Part shown: positions 35,160 to 47,201 of the stretch, piece after piece
Numbering within the stretch: position 1 is the stretch's first letter
Layout: every line of letters begins with the position of its first letter
Assembly (NCBI GenBank): GCA_019914995.1
Contig: CM034143.1
Location: forward strand, 746,501-810,500
Reading direction: 5' to 3'
From: Acanthochlamys bracteata
Taxonomy: Eukaryota; Streptophyta; Magnoliopsida; Pandanales; Velloziaceae
Length of the DNA stretch: 64,000 nucleotides
Translations under genes and position numbers: made by a program
Notes under the pieces: generated by a model
The model's input: the letters and a program-made list of their open reading frames with translations, nothing else
What the model was told of the DNA's origin: nothing
The model's database searches: none

Positions 35160-35613
35160 TCATAGGTCCATGCATATGCCATTTGAGAGAACGTAGGTGA
35201 ACCAGTAATACTTGGGCCACAGGAGAAGATGCAACTGCATGCCCTTGCGGCGGCAGCGGTGATGGAGGCAGTTGGACGACCTCGGTGTTTTTCGATCCAG
35301 TATGATAACCACACATGGTAAACGGTGACCGGAAGGCTCCATGTATGGGTTCCGACAGTGTCCACAAGCAAAAGGCAGCTAGGAGTTTCACAATCTCAGG
35401 ATCTAATGAACATTTTGCAACAAAAAAAAAGTGCCGTTACAGACCAAAGGATAAGTTTATCTTGAAAAATAAACAAATTTTAAGTCAATCAAATCGTCAA
35501 TCAATATTCATTTACAGAAGCCAAACGCCTTGCTCGCTTGCTGGCCAAAAATTGTATACATATCCTTGGTCCGAAAGCCAAGCATCCAACACTGAAGAAG
35601 AAAATCTTCATCT
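35160..35613. other. Spacer between dienelactone-hydrolase remnant and ceramidase
   Basis: Moderately GC-rich at 35180-35300, then the probable 3' UTR of the minus-strand ceramidase. Open frames exist on both strands but none gives a recognised domain. Confidence 0.4.
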
Positions 35614-36968
35614 TCATTGCTTCTTTGGTTTTTGAACCTTGATATTCGGGAGGAACCCCAGCGCATAGACAACCCGTGGTTCCCATCCCAACTGCTGGGC
35701 TCGGCAGAACATCAAGAAGGTATTTGCAAAGTAAGAGTTAAATCCCATAAACACATGCCACCATGCGTGACCTTGAGGGTTGAAATACCAATGGGATAGT
35801 TTCTTGCACATAAGGCGATCGAACAACCAACACAAGCTTCCAAGAAAGATTGTAGCGACATAGAAATGGGCAAGCCTCTTGGCCGCAGCGTCTTTTGTCT
35901 GAATATAGTACTTGTACATTCGTGGAACGCAGAGAAGACAAAGGCCTATATAGTGCACCTTGAACCCCATTCTAAATTGTACAAGTGAATGGGTGACAGC
36001 AAAGGCAGCACCATATATGAACAAAAAAGTAGGCATCGTGCCCTTGTAGTGCCAATCTGGAGAGTAGAGCACATAAAGATAGAGGAGCATCTCCCAAACC
36101 ATAGGCGTCTCATCACTCTGCTGCATTCTGGAAACCATCAAGATGCAGCATGTTAAGTTGCATGTAGTGCAGAACACAAGGTAAGACTATGGATAACCTG
36201 AAAAAGGTCAAGGAAATTCTTGCCTATATGCTATACCAACAAAAGATGCGCTTGGCAAATATATAGGCAAGGAACAAAGCCACATATACTAGATTAACAA
36301 GTAGGCCGTAGCTAGTGTTGGATATTCACAAGTGTAAAAAGGCCGATAAAGACGCAAAAGAAACTTCATTGGATGTTCATAAGTAACTTTGCAATTGTAA
36401 AGGACACATCAGATATTTAGGCAAGAAAAGGATCGTCAATTTTCCACTATCAAAGCCTTCACAGAAAGCTCTTTTCCATAAGCATGATGAACTGTTTGCT
36501 CAAGGCAAAATTTGTAGCAGGTGCCTAAGTTTGTTCCTGAATGCAGTTGACGCATAGAGAAAAAAAAACGAAACAAAGGTGCTAGCATAAGTACTAATGC
36601 AGGCAGGATGAAATGACCAGCAAAACACTTTAAGGAAAGTCAAGCAGTAAAGTATGGAACAAAGCAAGGAAAGAAACATGTTAAAGACAAATGTAAAGGA
36701 TGAGAAAAACTCACACATGCTGCAGTGTGGCATGATACACCATACTCCCAATGGCTAGTATCATATTAGATATATGGAGAACACTAAATCTCTTCTCAAA
36801 CCTCTGTCTAATGGCAATTTTCAGACCAATGAGCGCCAAAAGAATGGTGGGAACATTGGATAACGTGTTATAGAACTCAGCAACATATGAAGAATATGTA
36901 TAATTCTTTTCACACCACTCGGTAGATGTGACTGGTCCCCAGAAGCTTGACATCACTGTTTCTTCCAT
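35614..36968 (-). CDS. ACER: Alkaline ceramidase (ACER), complete
   Basis: Two coding exons: 36968-36715 and 36127-35614, joined as CAT GT|A to give LQHVMQQSDETP; 768 nt, 255 residues, the same length as Arabidopsis ACER. The start MEETVMSSFWGPVTST was chosen over an upstream in-frame ATG at 37016 because the family begins 5-10 residues before SSFWGPVTST. It is a seven-pass ER/Golgi membrane amidase that splits ceramide into sphingoid base and fatty acid. Zinc ligands are expected at the His of YHATLQHV and in the GHAWWHVFMGFNS HxxxH pair; the Asp of QSDETPM is also conserved. The calcium-site loop reads TEWCEKNYTYSSYVAEF. The C terminus is KVQKPKKQ. A leader exon near 38304-38420 with donor CCAAAG|GTGAGA implies a 5'-UTR intron of over 1 kb. 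Confidence 0.95.
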
Positions 36969-38430
36969 TTTTTTCCAAGTATAGAAGATAGATGATATGT
37001 GCGAGTTGATGTGCAAGAAACGTCAAATTACATAATGAGAGCTAAAGACCAAGCTCACAGTGCTTTATTTAGCTGATCAACATACATTACTACCTGTAAA
37101 GACACAGGAAATGTTGTGGCTTTGTAAGTTTGGCAAAGCATAACAAATTAACAGCTGTGTATGCATGAGAGCAAAATAATTCTGACCAAAACATGTAGCA
37201 CCGCACGCAACCAGTTTTATCTAATCTAGTCCCTGTCAAGCCTTTGTAGGTTATGAAGCAAGGATGGAAAAGTTGCCTCAGCGAGCAGTATATCAAGAGG
37301 TCATATTTGCTTCACAATGTAAGCAAAATTATAGAGGAAACAGTTAGAACATAGAAATGCAAGTGAAGTAGTCATTCAAATTCAAGGAAGAATGAAAGCG
37401 GACAACCGCAGGAATAAGTGCGACAAAACTTAGAAAGTTGAACATAAACAAGAAATACCGTCCTACAAATTGTATCCTAAGAGAACCGAGAATATAAAGA
37501 GGAAGACAGAAGATGTGAGCCTAAAATACCGCTAAATACAGCAACCCAACACTAAAAAAAGATCTTATCTTGATGATGTTGCTCAATCATACATCTATAA
37601 TTGCTAACAGTTCATCTCATAACAGGCCTGTTTCAAAAATTCCCCAACAGCTTTCCCCTATCTCCTAAAGCATATTAGCCAGATTTCACCATGTTCCCTT
37701 TATAAAAGTTAATTCAGACAGACATCGCCGAAACTAAGGACTCAATTACAGGAAAATCACGTCAACCGAAAGAGGAAAAGAAAAGGCTATAGCTTATTAA
37801 AATGTTGAAACATGTAATCAAGATACTTTTAATATCTCAACACATCGAATTATTTTTCTGGTTATCACTGGTGTAAAACAGAACCACATCAACAGAGACA
37901 GAAGCAAGAACGACATTAAAACAACAAGATATCCAGACCACAATGACAAGATTTTTAAGTTTTATTATTGAAATAAACGATATGTTTTATGTTTTTAATT
38001 CAAAGAAAGAATCAGATAGAGAGATTCATCACGTAATATAGGACTTCAACACAAGTAAATACCTTTTTATGTAAAAAATTATAATCAATTTAATAACTTA
38101 AACAACAACCAAGAATTTATCAAGGTTGATCAACTGTTACAATCCCACAATTTTAATAAATAAACTTTATCCACAACCAAATGAAATCACATCCGAGTAA
38201 GAAAAATCAACAAAATAAAATCAAAGTCATGGAGCGAAAAAAAAAGAAAAAACAAGCAGCGTCGTTTGATAAGCAGATTACAGATCTGAAAGAAAGATCT
38301 CACCTTTGGTATCTACAGTTGTTAAATAAGTACAATAGAATATAAAGACTGAATCTTTATCGCCGGAGACGGCGGCCGGCGGCGGTGAAGAATCAATCGA
38401 GAGGCTTAAAAGAAAAAACAAAACAAAGAG
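36969..38430 (-). other. Ceramidase 5'-UTR intron and leader
   Basis: The minus-strand leader exon lies at about 38304-38420 (GC-rich, GGCGGCCGGCGG type) and ends at donor CCAAAG|GTGAGA (38304/38303). A plausible acceptor is TCTTTAG near 37046. The 1.2 kb between contains no coding signal. Confidence 0.5.
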
Positions 38431-40729
38431 AAAGCGGGTCTTCGACAGCAGGAAAGGAGCAGCGGAAAATTTTGACTTTTTCCTAATTTTGTATTTAATT
38501 TCTTCGCTTATTTTATTTTGGATTGCTGGCTAGATTTGGTTTTGCTATAAGGGTGGGCTCCACAAGCCTCATGTAATGCCACGTATTAAACGTAACTTCA
38601 AAATTAGAGTTCGTTAATATTGTTAACTCGGCTAACTCAAAAAATATATAATGAAATTCTCTATAAGTACGTTTTTAAATATCCAAAATTTCAATTTATT
38701 TTGCTAGTTTCAAACTAAAATTTTCGAAATTTCATATATTTTAAATATAAATTTAACTCAATATTATACGTTAAAGTTATTATAATATATACTAAATTTA
38801 TTTTAAATTATAAAATTAAATTTATTTCTAATTTATATTTTATAAAATATAAATATCAAACTTTATTTTTAATTTGTTTATAAAAAATTATATTTTTTAA
38901 AATTCACTTAGATGTATTTGAAATACATCATAAATGATTTGATTAAACTTTTTAAGTATAATATTTTAAAATTTTGAAAAAAATAATTTTATTTCAAGAT
39001 AGAAGAATCTGAAAACCTTTTGAAAGCATGAAGTAATAATAATGGGCTCCATGTAAAGCAGTACAATAAAAATAAAAAAAACTTGGACAGCACATTACAT
39101 ACATAACAATAATAATACATAATCATGTACCTAACAAAATTAAACATTAAATAAAACATTTTTTTAAAACCTACAGAATAGTTAACAGATTTTATTCTTT
39201 TATGTTTGGAATTCTTTTAAAAAGATTAACTTCTAAATTGAGACACAGCTGGATTTAGCTAATTGTTTGCCTGCAATTAGAATCATCATATGAATTAATT
39301 AATTTATTTCTCTAAGGTTTGCAAAGTTAATCATTACTTCTTTTTTTTTTTTGTTTGCTTTACAACTCATTATTTGCTGTACTTGATTTCTATAAAAATT
39401 ATTATAAGCGCGTGTTTTAAGTAACTGAATTTATAAAAAGCAAAAAGTAAATTTTTTATAAAATAAAATAAAAATAAAGTTTAATATTTATATTTTAATA
39501 ATTTTAAAAAATGTATTCAAAATTAAAAAATATAATTTTATTAAAAAATGTGTAATAAAATAGTACTAAAGTTCTACATATAAAAATAAAATTTTGAACT
39601 TTTTACTTATTAAAATATATAAATTATTTAGAACTTAAAATATTAAAAAAAAAAACTAATTTTATGGTATTTAAAATACGTCCTAAACATACACGATTTG
39701 TATATTAAAAGTTGATTAGTATTTTATATTATCAATTACTTTTATCTGGCGCACATATGTAATTAATAATATTTCTATTATTATGTAGATAAATTCAAAT
39801 TTGAATAAAATATAATAAAATTTGGAAGAACAAAAATTATAAGGATCATTTATTTTGAAAAGAAAAAATATACAATCAGTTTAATTCAACATATGAGCGA
39901 AATTTTTTAAAGTTTTCCTTCAGATAAAACTGCGATCACATCATAATTAGATGACAATTAGTGGTTACTTAGGTTCAATTTACTTTAAAAAATACAAAGA
40001 AGAACGTAACGGGTTTGGGTTTTGATGAAAAATGTATCCATTAAAATATTGGATTAGTTTAATTGGATATGATTGGAATCTTCGGACCCGACAAGAAAGC
40101 AAGACATGCGCCCGTTTATTTGACTTTCTTGGATACCACACAGCTCAGCACCAAGACCCTCTTTTGCAAAATAAACTTTGTTATGTCCTAATATATTAAA
40201 ACCATAATAAATGGACTTATTTTGAAAATATATCTTAAACTTTTCTTAGTATTTTAATGATTCATTTGAAATTGTGCAAGAATCTAAAGTCTAAACGTAT
40301 TACCAAATAGATAACATTAATTATGACATAGTAGTTTTATGACTTATCATTAAATATGTTTTCTGAGTTTTGAAAGAATTAATTATAATTAAGACAGCTT
40401 ATGTAAAATAAAGAAAGTGAAAAACCAATATTTTATTTTCATATTACAGCTAATTTATTCTAAATACCTATCTGTTGTCAATTAATTGATCCTTTGATTT
40501 ACTTAAGACCACTTCTATGTTAAATTGCATACGTCCGACTTTTACCTAACCTAGATATTCCGTAGCCTATTTTGCAAATTAACTAAACCCCATTTTTTAA
40601 TTAATAACAATCCTTTCTTCTTCTTCCATCTGTGTTGCTGCAAAAGCTCTCTCTCTTCTTGTCTTCTTCCGATAATTTCTCTCTTAAGAAAAACTTCTGT
40701 TTCTATTTTCCTTCTTTCTCTCGCTAGCC
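38431..40729. other. 2.3-kb AT-rich spacer upstream of patellin
   Basis: Contains one inverted-repeat element (39409-39681) and other AT-rich DNA without coding signal. 40610-40729 is a C/T-rich leader just before the patellin ATG (GCTAGCCATGGCGG). Confidence 0.55.
39409..39681. mobile_element. Inverted-repeat element of the CGTGTTTTAAxTA type, copy I
   Basis: Left end GCGTGTTTTAAGTAACTGAA; the reverse complement of the right end is ACGTATTTTAAATACCATAA. Resembles copies at 26761-27046 and 51215-51503. A/T-only interior. Confidence 0.55.
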
Positions 40730-43700
40730 ATGGCGGAAGAAAAACAGCACAAGCCAGAACAAGAAGAGAAAACAACAACTGCTACTACAGTTGAAGAGAA
40801 TCAACCAGAACCTGACACGTCAGCAGTTTCCGGTGATCCAGCAGAGCAGCAACAACAAGAACCTGCTGCAACTGAAGCAGAGATCGAAGCTGCAATACCT
40901 CGTCAGTCAGCTTCGTTTAAAGAAGAAAGCAACGTTGTTACTGATTTACCTGATCCTGAAAAGAAAGCACTTGATGAGTTGAAGCAGCTTGTGAAATCAG
41001 CGTTGGAGAAGAATGAGTTTAACCCTCCTCCGCCACCTCCTTCGCAGCAAGCGGAGACACAGCCAACGGAGACGAAGAATATAGAGAATAAACCTGAAAG
41101 AGTTACCTTGGCTGATGAACTTACCAAGCCTGAAGAAACAAAGAAAACTGGAGAAGTAGAAGACGAAGAAGAAGAAGAAGAAAAACAACCCGTTACTGCT
41201 GAAGAACGGAAGATTGAAGAAAAAGAAAAAGAAATGAACACTGGTGAAGGAGAAGAAGAAAAGAAAGAATCTGTTACTGTTCCCGTGGAGAAGGAGAATG
41301 GGGAGGAGAGGAGTGTGGCTGCTGAGAAAAGCAAGTTGCCTGTGAGTAGTGATCCGGTTGTGATTGAACAAGAACTGCCGAAACCGGCGGAGGAAGCGAC
41401 AAAGGAAGAATCGTTAACTGCTCCAGCGGCTGAGGAAGTGAAAAAGGAAGAATCTTTTATGTCTCCGGCGAAGGAAGAAGAGTTGCCGAAGCCGGAAGAG
41501 GGCAAGTTGGAAGAATTTGTTGATGCTCAGCCGCCGCCGGAGCCTTCGGATGAAGTGAAAAAAGAAGAAATTTTCACTGCTCCGGTGACAGAAGAAGGTA
41601 AAAAGGAAGAATTGGTGGATACCCAGTTGCTGGAATCGTCGGAAGAAGTGAAAAAGGAAGAAACTTTTACTACTGTGGCGAAGAAGGAAGGCAAAAAAGA
41701 AGAATCTGGTATTGACGTGCCTCCGACTTCAGAAGAAAAGTCAATTGTTATTGAAGATGATGGTGCTAAGACACTTGAGATGATTGAAGAGTCTGCTGTT
41801 CCTGTTACTGCAACACCTCTGGCAACTGAGACAACAGCAGCTAAAGCACCGGCAAAAGAAGTTGTCGAAGATAATTCATCGTCAGCTGGTGCGACTCCGG
41901 CGGAAGAGTTCATATGGGGAGTTCCACTGCTAGGAGATGAGAAGAGTGACACTGTGTTGCTTAAGTTTCTTCGAGCTAGAGACTTCAAGGTGAAGGATGC
42001 ATTCGCTATGTTGAAGAACACTATGATTTGGCGGAAAATTTTTGGTATAGAGTCATTGCTTGAAGAAGATCTCGGCCTGCCAGAGATGGACAAGGTGGTT
42101 TTCATGCACGGGCAAGATAAGGAAGGCCACCCTGTTTGTTACAATGTGTTTGGGGTGTTTCAAGACAAAGACCTCTATGCAAAAGCTTTTGGTGATGAGG
42201 ACCGGAGGCAGAAGTTCATGAGGTGGAGGATTCAGTTCTTGGAGAAAGGAATCAGGCAGCTTCTGGACTTTAGCCCAGGTGCTGTGTGTACTATGGTGCA
42301 GGTTAATGATCTCAAGAATTCACCAGGGGCAAAGCGTGAGCTTAGGCAGACCACCAACCAGGCGCTCACCATGCTCCAAGATAACTATCCGGAGTTTGTC
42401 GCCAAGCAGGTATGACGATTACAATAAACCTGATCCAGTTAATTCCTTATTGTTTTAATTTTTTGTTCTTATGCTTGATAAATTCAGTTTTTTCACAGTT
42501 GCAATAGGGTATTCTGTTTTTATTTGTAAGATTTTCAGTAGAATCACTGTCACATAGGTCAATGGTAATATCAGATGATGAAAATGACGTGCTTAGCAAT
42601 CTGCAGAGTTTGTGAATGTAGAAATATTGATAAAATATTAAAATGAATGCTTTAGTTGTATAAAAAATGAGGAAGAGGATTATTGAAGGGTGTGTGGATT
42701 CTTCTTCTAAGTATTTAATTATTTTTGTATTTGTCAATATGCAATTAGTGCATAGGGACCGTTGGTGAACTATGTGTCTATAGGATAAACATAACAAGTC
42801 ATATATATGGTCTATCAGATAATTTCATTTTCAAGCTGTCATGAACTGCAATTTTTGTTCATCATCCTCTATAGGATAAAAAACACTGAAATCCGCATCC
42901 TGATCTTGATCTCTTTCTTTGAATTATTTTCGTGATATTATTTAATTCAATGTCTTCTACTCATAATGGCCTGTTTCTTGGATCAGAAAGTAAATGCTTG
43001 ATAACTTCTTTTAGAACTTGGACTGAATATAAACGTTAAACGTGCATTGTAGCTATGTTTCATGTTATATATATATGTGAAGACAAAAATAGATTTCCTG
43101 TTATTTTATGCTAGCATTTGGCATAAAACTGGCGGGGTTTTTCTGGATCGGGAAGTAAAATTGAAGATGATTGAATATTGTTCTGTATTCTTTTTCATCA
43201 TTAAGTTCAGTTAGGTATACCTTCTTATGGAGTTTATACTTTGTGGTGTTGAGCTGTATTCTTTTAATTAGAAAATAAAGATGCGATATTTTTTTTGGTT
43301 AGGTATTCATCAATGTTCCATGGTGGTACCTGGCATACAACCGCATGATCAGCCCGTTCTTAACTCAGAGAACGAAGAGCAAGTTTGTTTTCGCAAGCCC
43401 ATCAAAGTCAGCAGAGACCCTATTCAAGTATGCATTAACGAAAATTTTTTTTGATAATTTCTATGGCCTCTAAAGGCAGCCGCTCACTTTTTCTTGGTTT
43501 TCAAATGTGAAGATACGTTGCCCCCGAGCAAGTGCCAGTGCAGTATGGTGGCCTGAGCAAGGAAAGTGATCCTGATTTTACCATTGCCAATGCTGTTACT
43601 GATATTACCATTAAGCCTTCGAGCAAACATACCATTGAGATTCCTGCTACTGAGGTGAGATACACACTACAATTGAAATCTTGTCATTTTTTTAATATGT

Positions 43701-44014
43701 ATTTCTCAACTCAACTATAGCATGCTTGATTGATTTGATTTGTGGGCAAGCAGATATGCGTTCTTGTTTGGGAGCTCCGAGTATTGGGTTGGGATGTAAC
43801 GTACGGAGCAGAGTTTGTACCAAGTGCAGAGAATGGATACACAGTAATTGTTCAGAAGGCAAGAAAATTTACTTCTACAGAGGAACCTGTATTGAAGAAC
43901 AGTTTCAAGATTGGTGAACCTGGCAAAATCATACTTACAATTGACAACACTACTTCCAAAAAGAAGAAGGTTCTCTACAGATCGAAAGCAAAGAGTTCAA
44001 GCAAAGCTGTATAA
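40730..44014 (+). CDS. PATL: Patellin (SEC14-GOLD phosphoinositide-binding protein), complete, 735 aa
   Basis: Exons 40730-42409, 43303-43427, 43513-43654, 43754-44014, all GT-AG, giving 735 residues. The first ~390 residues are acidic, Lys/Glu-rich and disordered, with a degenerate repeat (EEVKKEESF, DEVKKEEIF, EEVKKEETF). Then come CRAL-TRIO-N (EFIWGVPLLGDEKSD; LLKFLRARDFKVKDAF, from about 390), SEC14 (VVFMHGQDKEGHPVCYNVFG from about 453; VFINVPWWYLAYNRMISPFL from 561) and a GOLD domain (ITIKPSSKHTIEIPATE to ILTIDNTTSKKKKVLYRSK). Patellins bind phosphoinositides at membranes and act in cell-plate formation, auxin-carrier placement and cytokinesis. At 735 aa it is longer than Arabidopsis PATL1 (573) and PATL2 (about 680); the extra length is the repeat region. 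The long open frames on the opposite strand at 40903-41505 are compositional shadows. Confidence 0.94.
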
Positions 44015-44928
44015 AGGAAAACAACAACTGTTGCCAAATTGAATCTCATTACAAAAAAGGGGTAAACCTGGTATAATTCATAACGTTCCTGCTGGAGTTG
44101 CTATGGAAACAAGCGGGTGGTCGTTCGGGTTTGGTAGAAAGATTTGGTTTAAGTTTCTTGTTCTTTTGTTTCTATGTTTGTCGTTTCTTAGAGTCGTGTT
44201 TGTTTTATGCGTTTATTGTTTTCGTTAATATAGTGAATTGGTTATGTTGGTTTGAAATCTTAAAGGATCCTTTTGGAAGGGAATGAAAAGCTTTGCATTG
44301 CTAGCTGCTATTGCATTGCAAAAAATTCTGTTATTAGTGCATTGCAAAAATTCCAGCAAGAACATGTGGAGATACAGCTTAGAGCCATGGTGAAAAGTTT
44401 TACATTGCATTGCATTCCATTCCATTTCCATTCATTTAAAAGGTCCCATGTTCTATGTCCATAGCCTGCCTTTCTCAGAATCCAATGGTTACACTCAGGC
44501 CCTCTGCTCTTCCTACAAGAGGCATGTTAGGGTTAGATAGAATTCCCTAGAATTCCATAATGTCCTTGCCCCACCTCTGTTATTGGACTCTGAAGTGTTT
44601 ACCTAGAATTAAACTTATTTTTAAAAATAAGCTTAGAAACTTAATTTTAAAATTAAATATTCATAAAAATAAATTTATATTTTTTTAGTAGGTTTAAAAT
44701 TGAATTTTAATAAAAAAATTTATTTAAAATTTTTATTTATTTTATATTAAAAACGAGTTTTAAAAAATAAAAAGTGGTAGGTAAATTCAAATGTAAAACA
44801 TGTTTACTTATGAGTAAATAATTTAGAAGTGAATTTTGATAAAATAAATTTTATTAAAAATAAAATATTAGAAAGTGAGTTAGAAAAAGATTTTGTTTTA
44901 TAAGCATTTATAAACTTCCACTCATGTA

Positions 44929-45172
44929 ATGTTTAGATATGCTTAAAAACTAGAATTCTTTCAAGATAAAAATATTTAGATTTTATTTTGAAAAACAAAA
45001 TTTAGTTTTTTATTTAAAATAAAATAATAAAATAAGTAATAATAAATTTTTATAACGTAAATTTTTGTATATTTTTTAAATTTTTAAAATATATTTTATA
45101 AAATATTATAAAAATTTTATTTGTAAAACATAAAATGAAATAGAGAAGTTAAAAACGATCCTTCAAACTTCG
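44929..45172. mobile_element. MITE-like AT-rich inverted-repeat element, copy J
   Basis: Left edge AATGTTTAGATATGCTTAAA; the reverse complement of the right edge is AAGTTTGAAGGATCGTTTTT. The terminal match is weak but the size and A/T interior fit the other copies. Confidence 0.35.
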
Positions 45173-46070
45173 AAGGTGGAAAGCTGACACTTGTTTCTTC
45201 TTTTCTTTTCTTTTCTTTTAATTTTTAATTTGGAAAACTTTACAATCTTGATGATGAACTGATGTGTTGCTTTCTGTAAAGGAATAATACCTTCGCTTCA
45301 TTTTTTTAACTGCTGTAAGAAAAGGCTTTAGATACTGTTCAAAAATATTTATTTTTAAGAAACTTAAATTTATTAAAATAGCTATTTATAATAATTATTA
45401 AATATTATATATTTAATTATATAAAAATTCAGAACTCTATTTTTACATACGAAATTTCAGTTTAAATTTTTAATTTTTAACATATTTTAAAAAATTATTA
45501 AAATATAAACATTAAATTTTATTTTTATTTTATTTTTAAAAAATTTTATTTATTTATTTTTTATTTTTATCAAATTCAGTTACGAAATATTTGATACATG
45601 CTTTAATTCAATATTCTGATCGATAATACCAAAGGAAACTAATAAGAGTTGTCCTCCAATCATGAACAAACACTACAAGTTTTTTATAATAAATTTAAGA
45701 TAAAATAATTATTAGTAGTATAGAAAATGGATTCTTTAGACAAAAGCTGGGAGGTGTTTGTAATGAACTTTTATTTAGATTATGTTGGAAACAAACCTAA
45801 CTCATGGGAAAAAAAACACCTTCAAAAAATATCTATCAACAATCTTTAAGCGTTACTTAGTTACTTTATGGTAAAAGTATTTCGCATGGATGCCAAAATG
45901 TTTGCGGACTAATCGTTATGTTTGAATACATGAATAATAAATAAGTGTAAGAAAAAATATAAAAAAATAATTAAAAATGGAGTAAAATAAGTTATTTAAT
46001 TTTATGATATTTGTATAGATAATAATAATAATAAATTAACTATGTTTTGATATATGAGTAAATAAATAAG

Positions 46071-46304
46071 AGCGCATTTGGCAATACATTTTAGAAAAAT
46101 AATTATTTAATTTTTATATTTTTACTAAAATTTTTATAATATTTTATAAATTTTATTTAAAATTTTAAAAAATATAAAAAAATTTACATAGTAAGACTTT
46201 CTTATTATTTATTATATTATTTTTTTAGATTAAAATAGTATAATTCGTTTATCAAAATATAATAAAAATATTATTTCTTTCAGAAAAGTACTTTCAAACA
46301 CACC
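46071..46304. mobile_element. MITE-like AT-rich inverted-repeat element, copy K
   Basis: Left edge AGCGCATTTGGCAATACATT; the reverse complement of the right edge is GGTGTGTTTGAAAGTACTTT. About 234 bp, A/T-rich, non-coding. Confidence 0.55.
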
Positions 46305-47008
46305 AAAATAGTAAAAATAAATTTTTATAAAAAATTAAAATATCTTTGATATAACTTTAAATTAATTTTATTAATATAATTTTAAATTTGTAGAAGTGCT
46401 TATAAAATAAAATTTCTCTAAAATAAATTCAAATTCGAAATATGAGCTTTATTTTACCTAAATCATAATAATAATAATATTTATGAGATATAATTTAGTA
46501 ATTTTCAAATTTATAAAAAGCTCATAGAATGCACTGTCAAATAAGTCTAAGTGCATACTTCGTTACAATAAAGTATTTAAAAAGTGAGATATGATAAAAT
46601 AATTTTTTTTAAAAACATAAACTTAAAAAGTAAGTTGAGTTTTATATTTAATTATATATAAAAGTATAATTTTAAAAGTGATGTATTGTATTTCTATTAA
46701 TTTAAAACTATAAGTGAATGTTTAATAGAAAAAGTGATTTCATAGAAAACTGGAACACAAACTTAATTAAAAGAAAACTACTTTTAACTTTAAAAAAAGA
46801 TTACATCATTTCTTTGGTTAATTATGTATTAATTTTAACTACTATATTACCACATAATTATGAAAGTAAAAAAGGTCTTTTTTTTTTTCTCAATTTTAGT
46901 AAATTGCAAATTAATAGCTTAATAACTGAAACATATAGTTGATTATGTTTCCATCATTGTAGTGTTTTTTTTAAGCTGAAAATTTTGTTTTGAGTACAAT
47001 CTAAGCCC

Positions 47009-47034
47009 GGCCCAAATTATTTATCATTTGGGCC
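47009..47034 (+). promoter_or_regulatory. Palindromic site-II pair upstream of NFU
   Basis: GGCCCAAAT (47009-47017) and its exact reverse complement ATTTGGGCC (47026-47034), 8 bp apart, about 170 bp before the NFU start codon. Site-II/TGGGCC elements are typical of promoters for organelle-protein and housekeeping genes. Confidence 0.6.
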
Positions 47035-47201
47035 TTGACGAAAATAGAAGTCCATCAATTTACTCAATGGCGGTTATTGAAAAGAAACCGAAATTGACGA
47101 AACCATGATTTCCAACAACGAAAACAAAAGGCAACTTTTCTTCTTTCTCTGAACTGGGGGAAAAAAATAACTAAGAGGATCGAAGAATTTCAGCTATAGA
47201 G

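Larger units (their letters stand above)
44015..47001. other. Patellin 3' UTR and 2.5-kb AT-rich spacer
   Basis: 44015-44480 is probable 3' UTR. From 44590 to 46960 the DNA is extremely AT-rich, with at least two MITE-like elements (44929-45172; 46071-46304), a (TTTTC)n run at about 45197-45220 and no coding signal. Confidence 0.6.

Noticed and set aside
35027..35391. Overlapping minus-strand ORFs between the hydrolase remnant and ceramidase
   Set aside because: Three frames are open at once because of GC-richer composition; none shows a domain or a plausible start.
40903..41505. 200-codon open frame antisense to patellin, Ser/Phe-rich
   Set aside because: It is the complement of the Glu/Lys-rich repeat (GAA/AAG codons read as TTC/CTT). 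No domain and no start context; the sense frame is clearly patellin.
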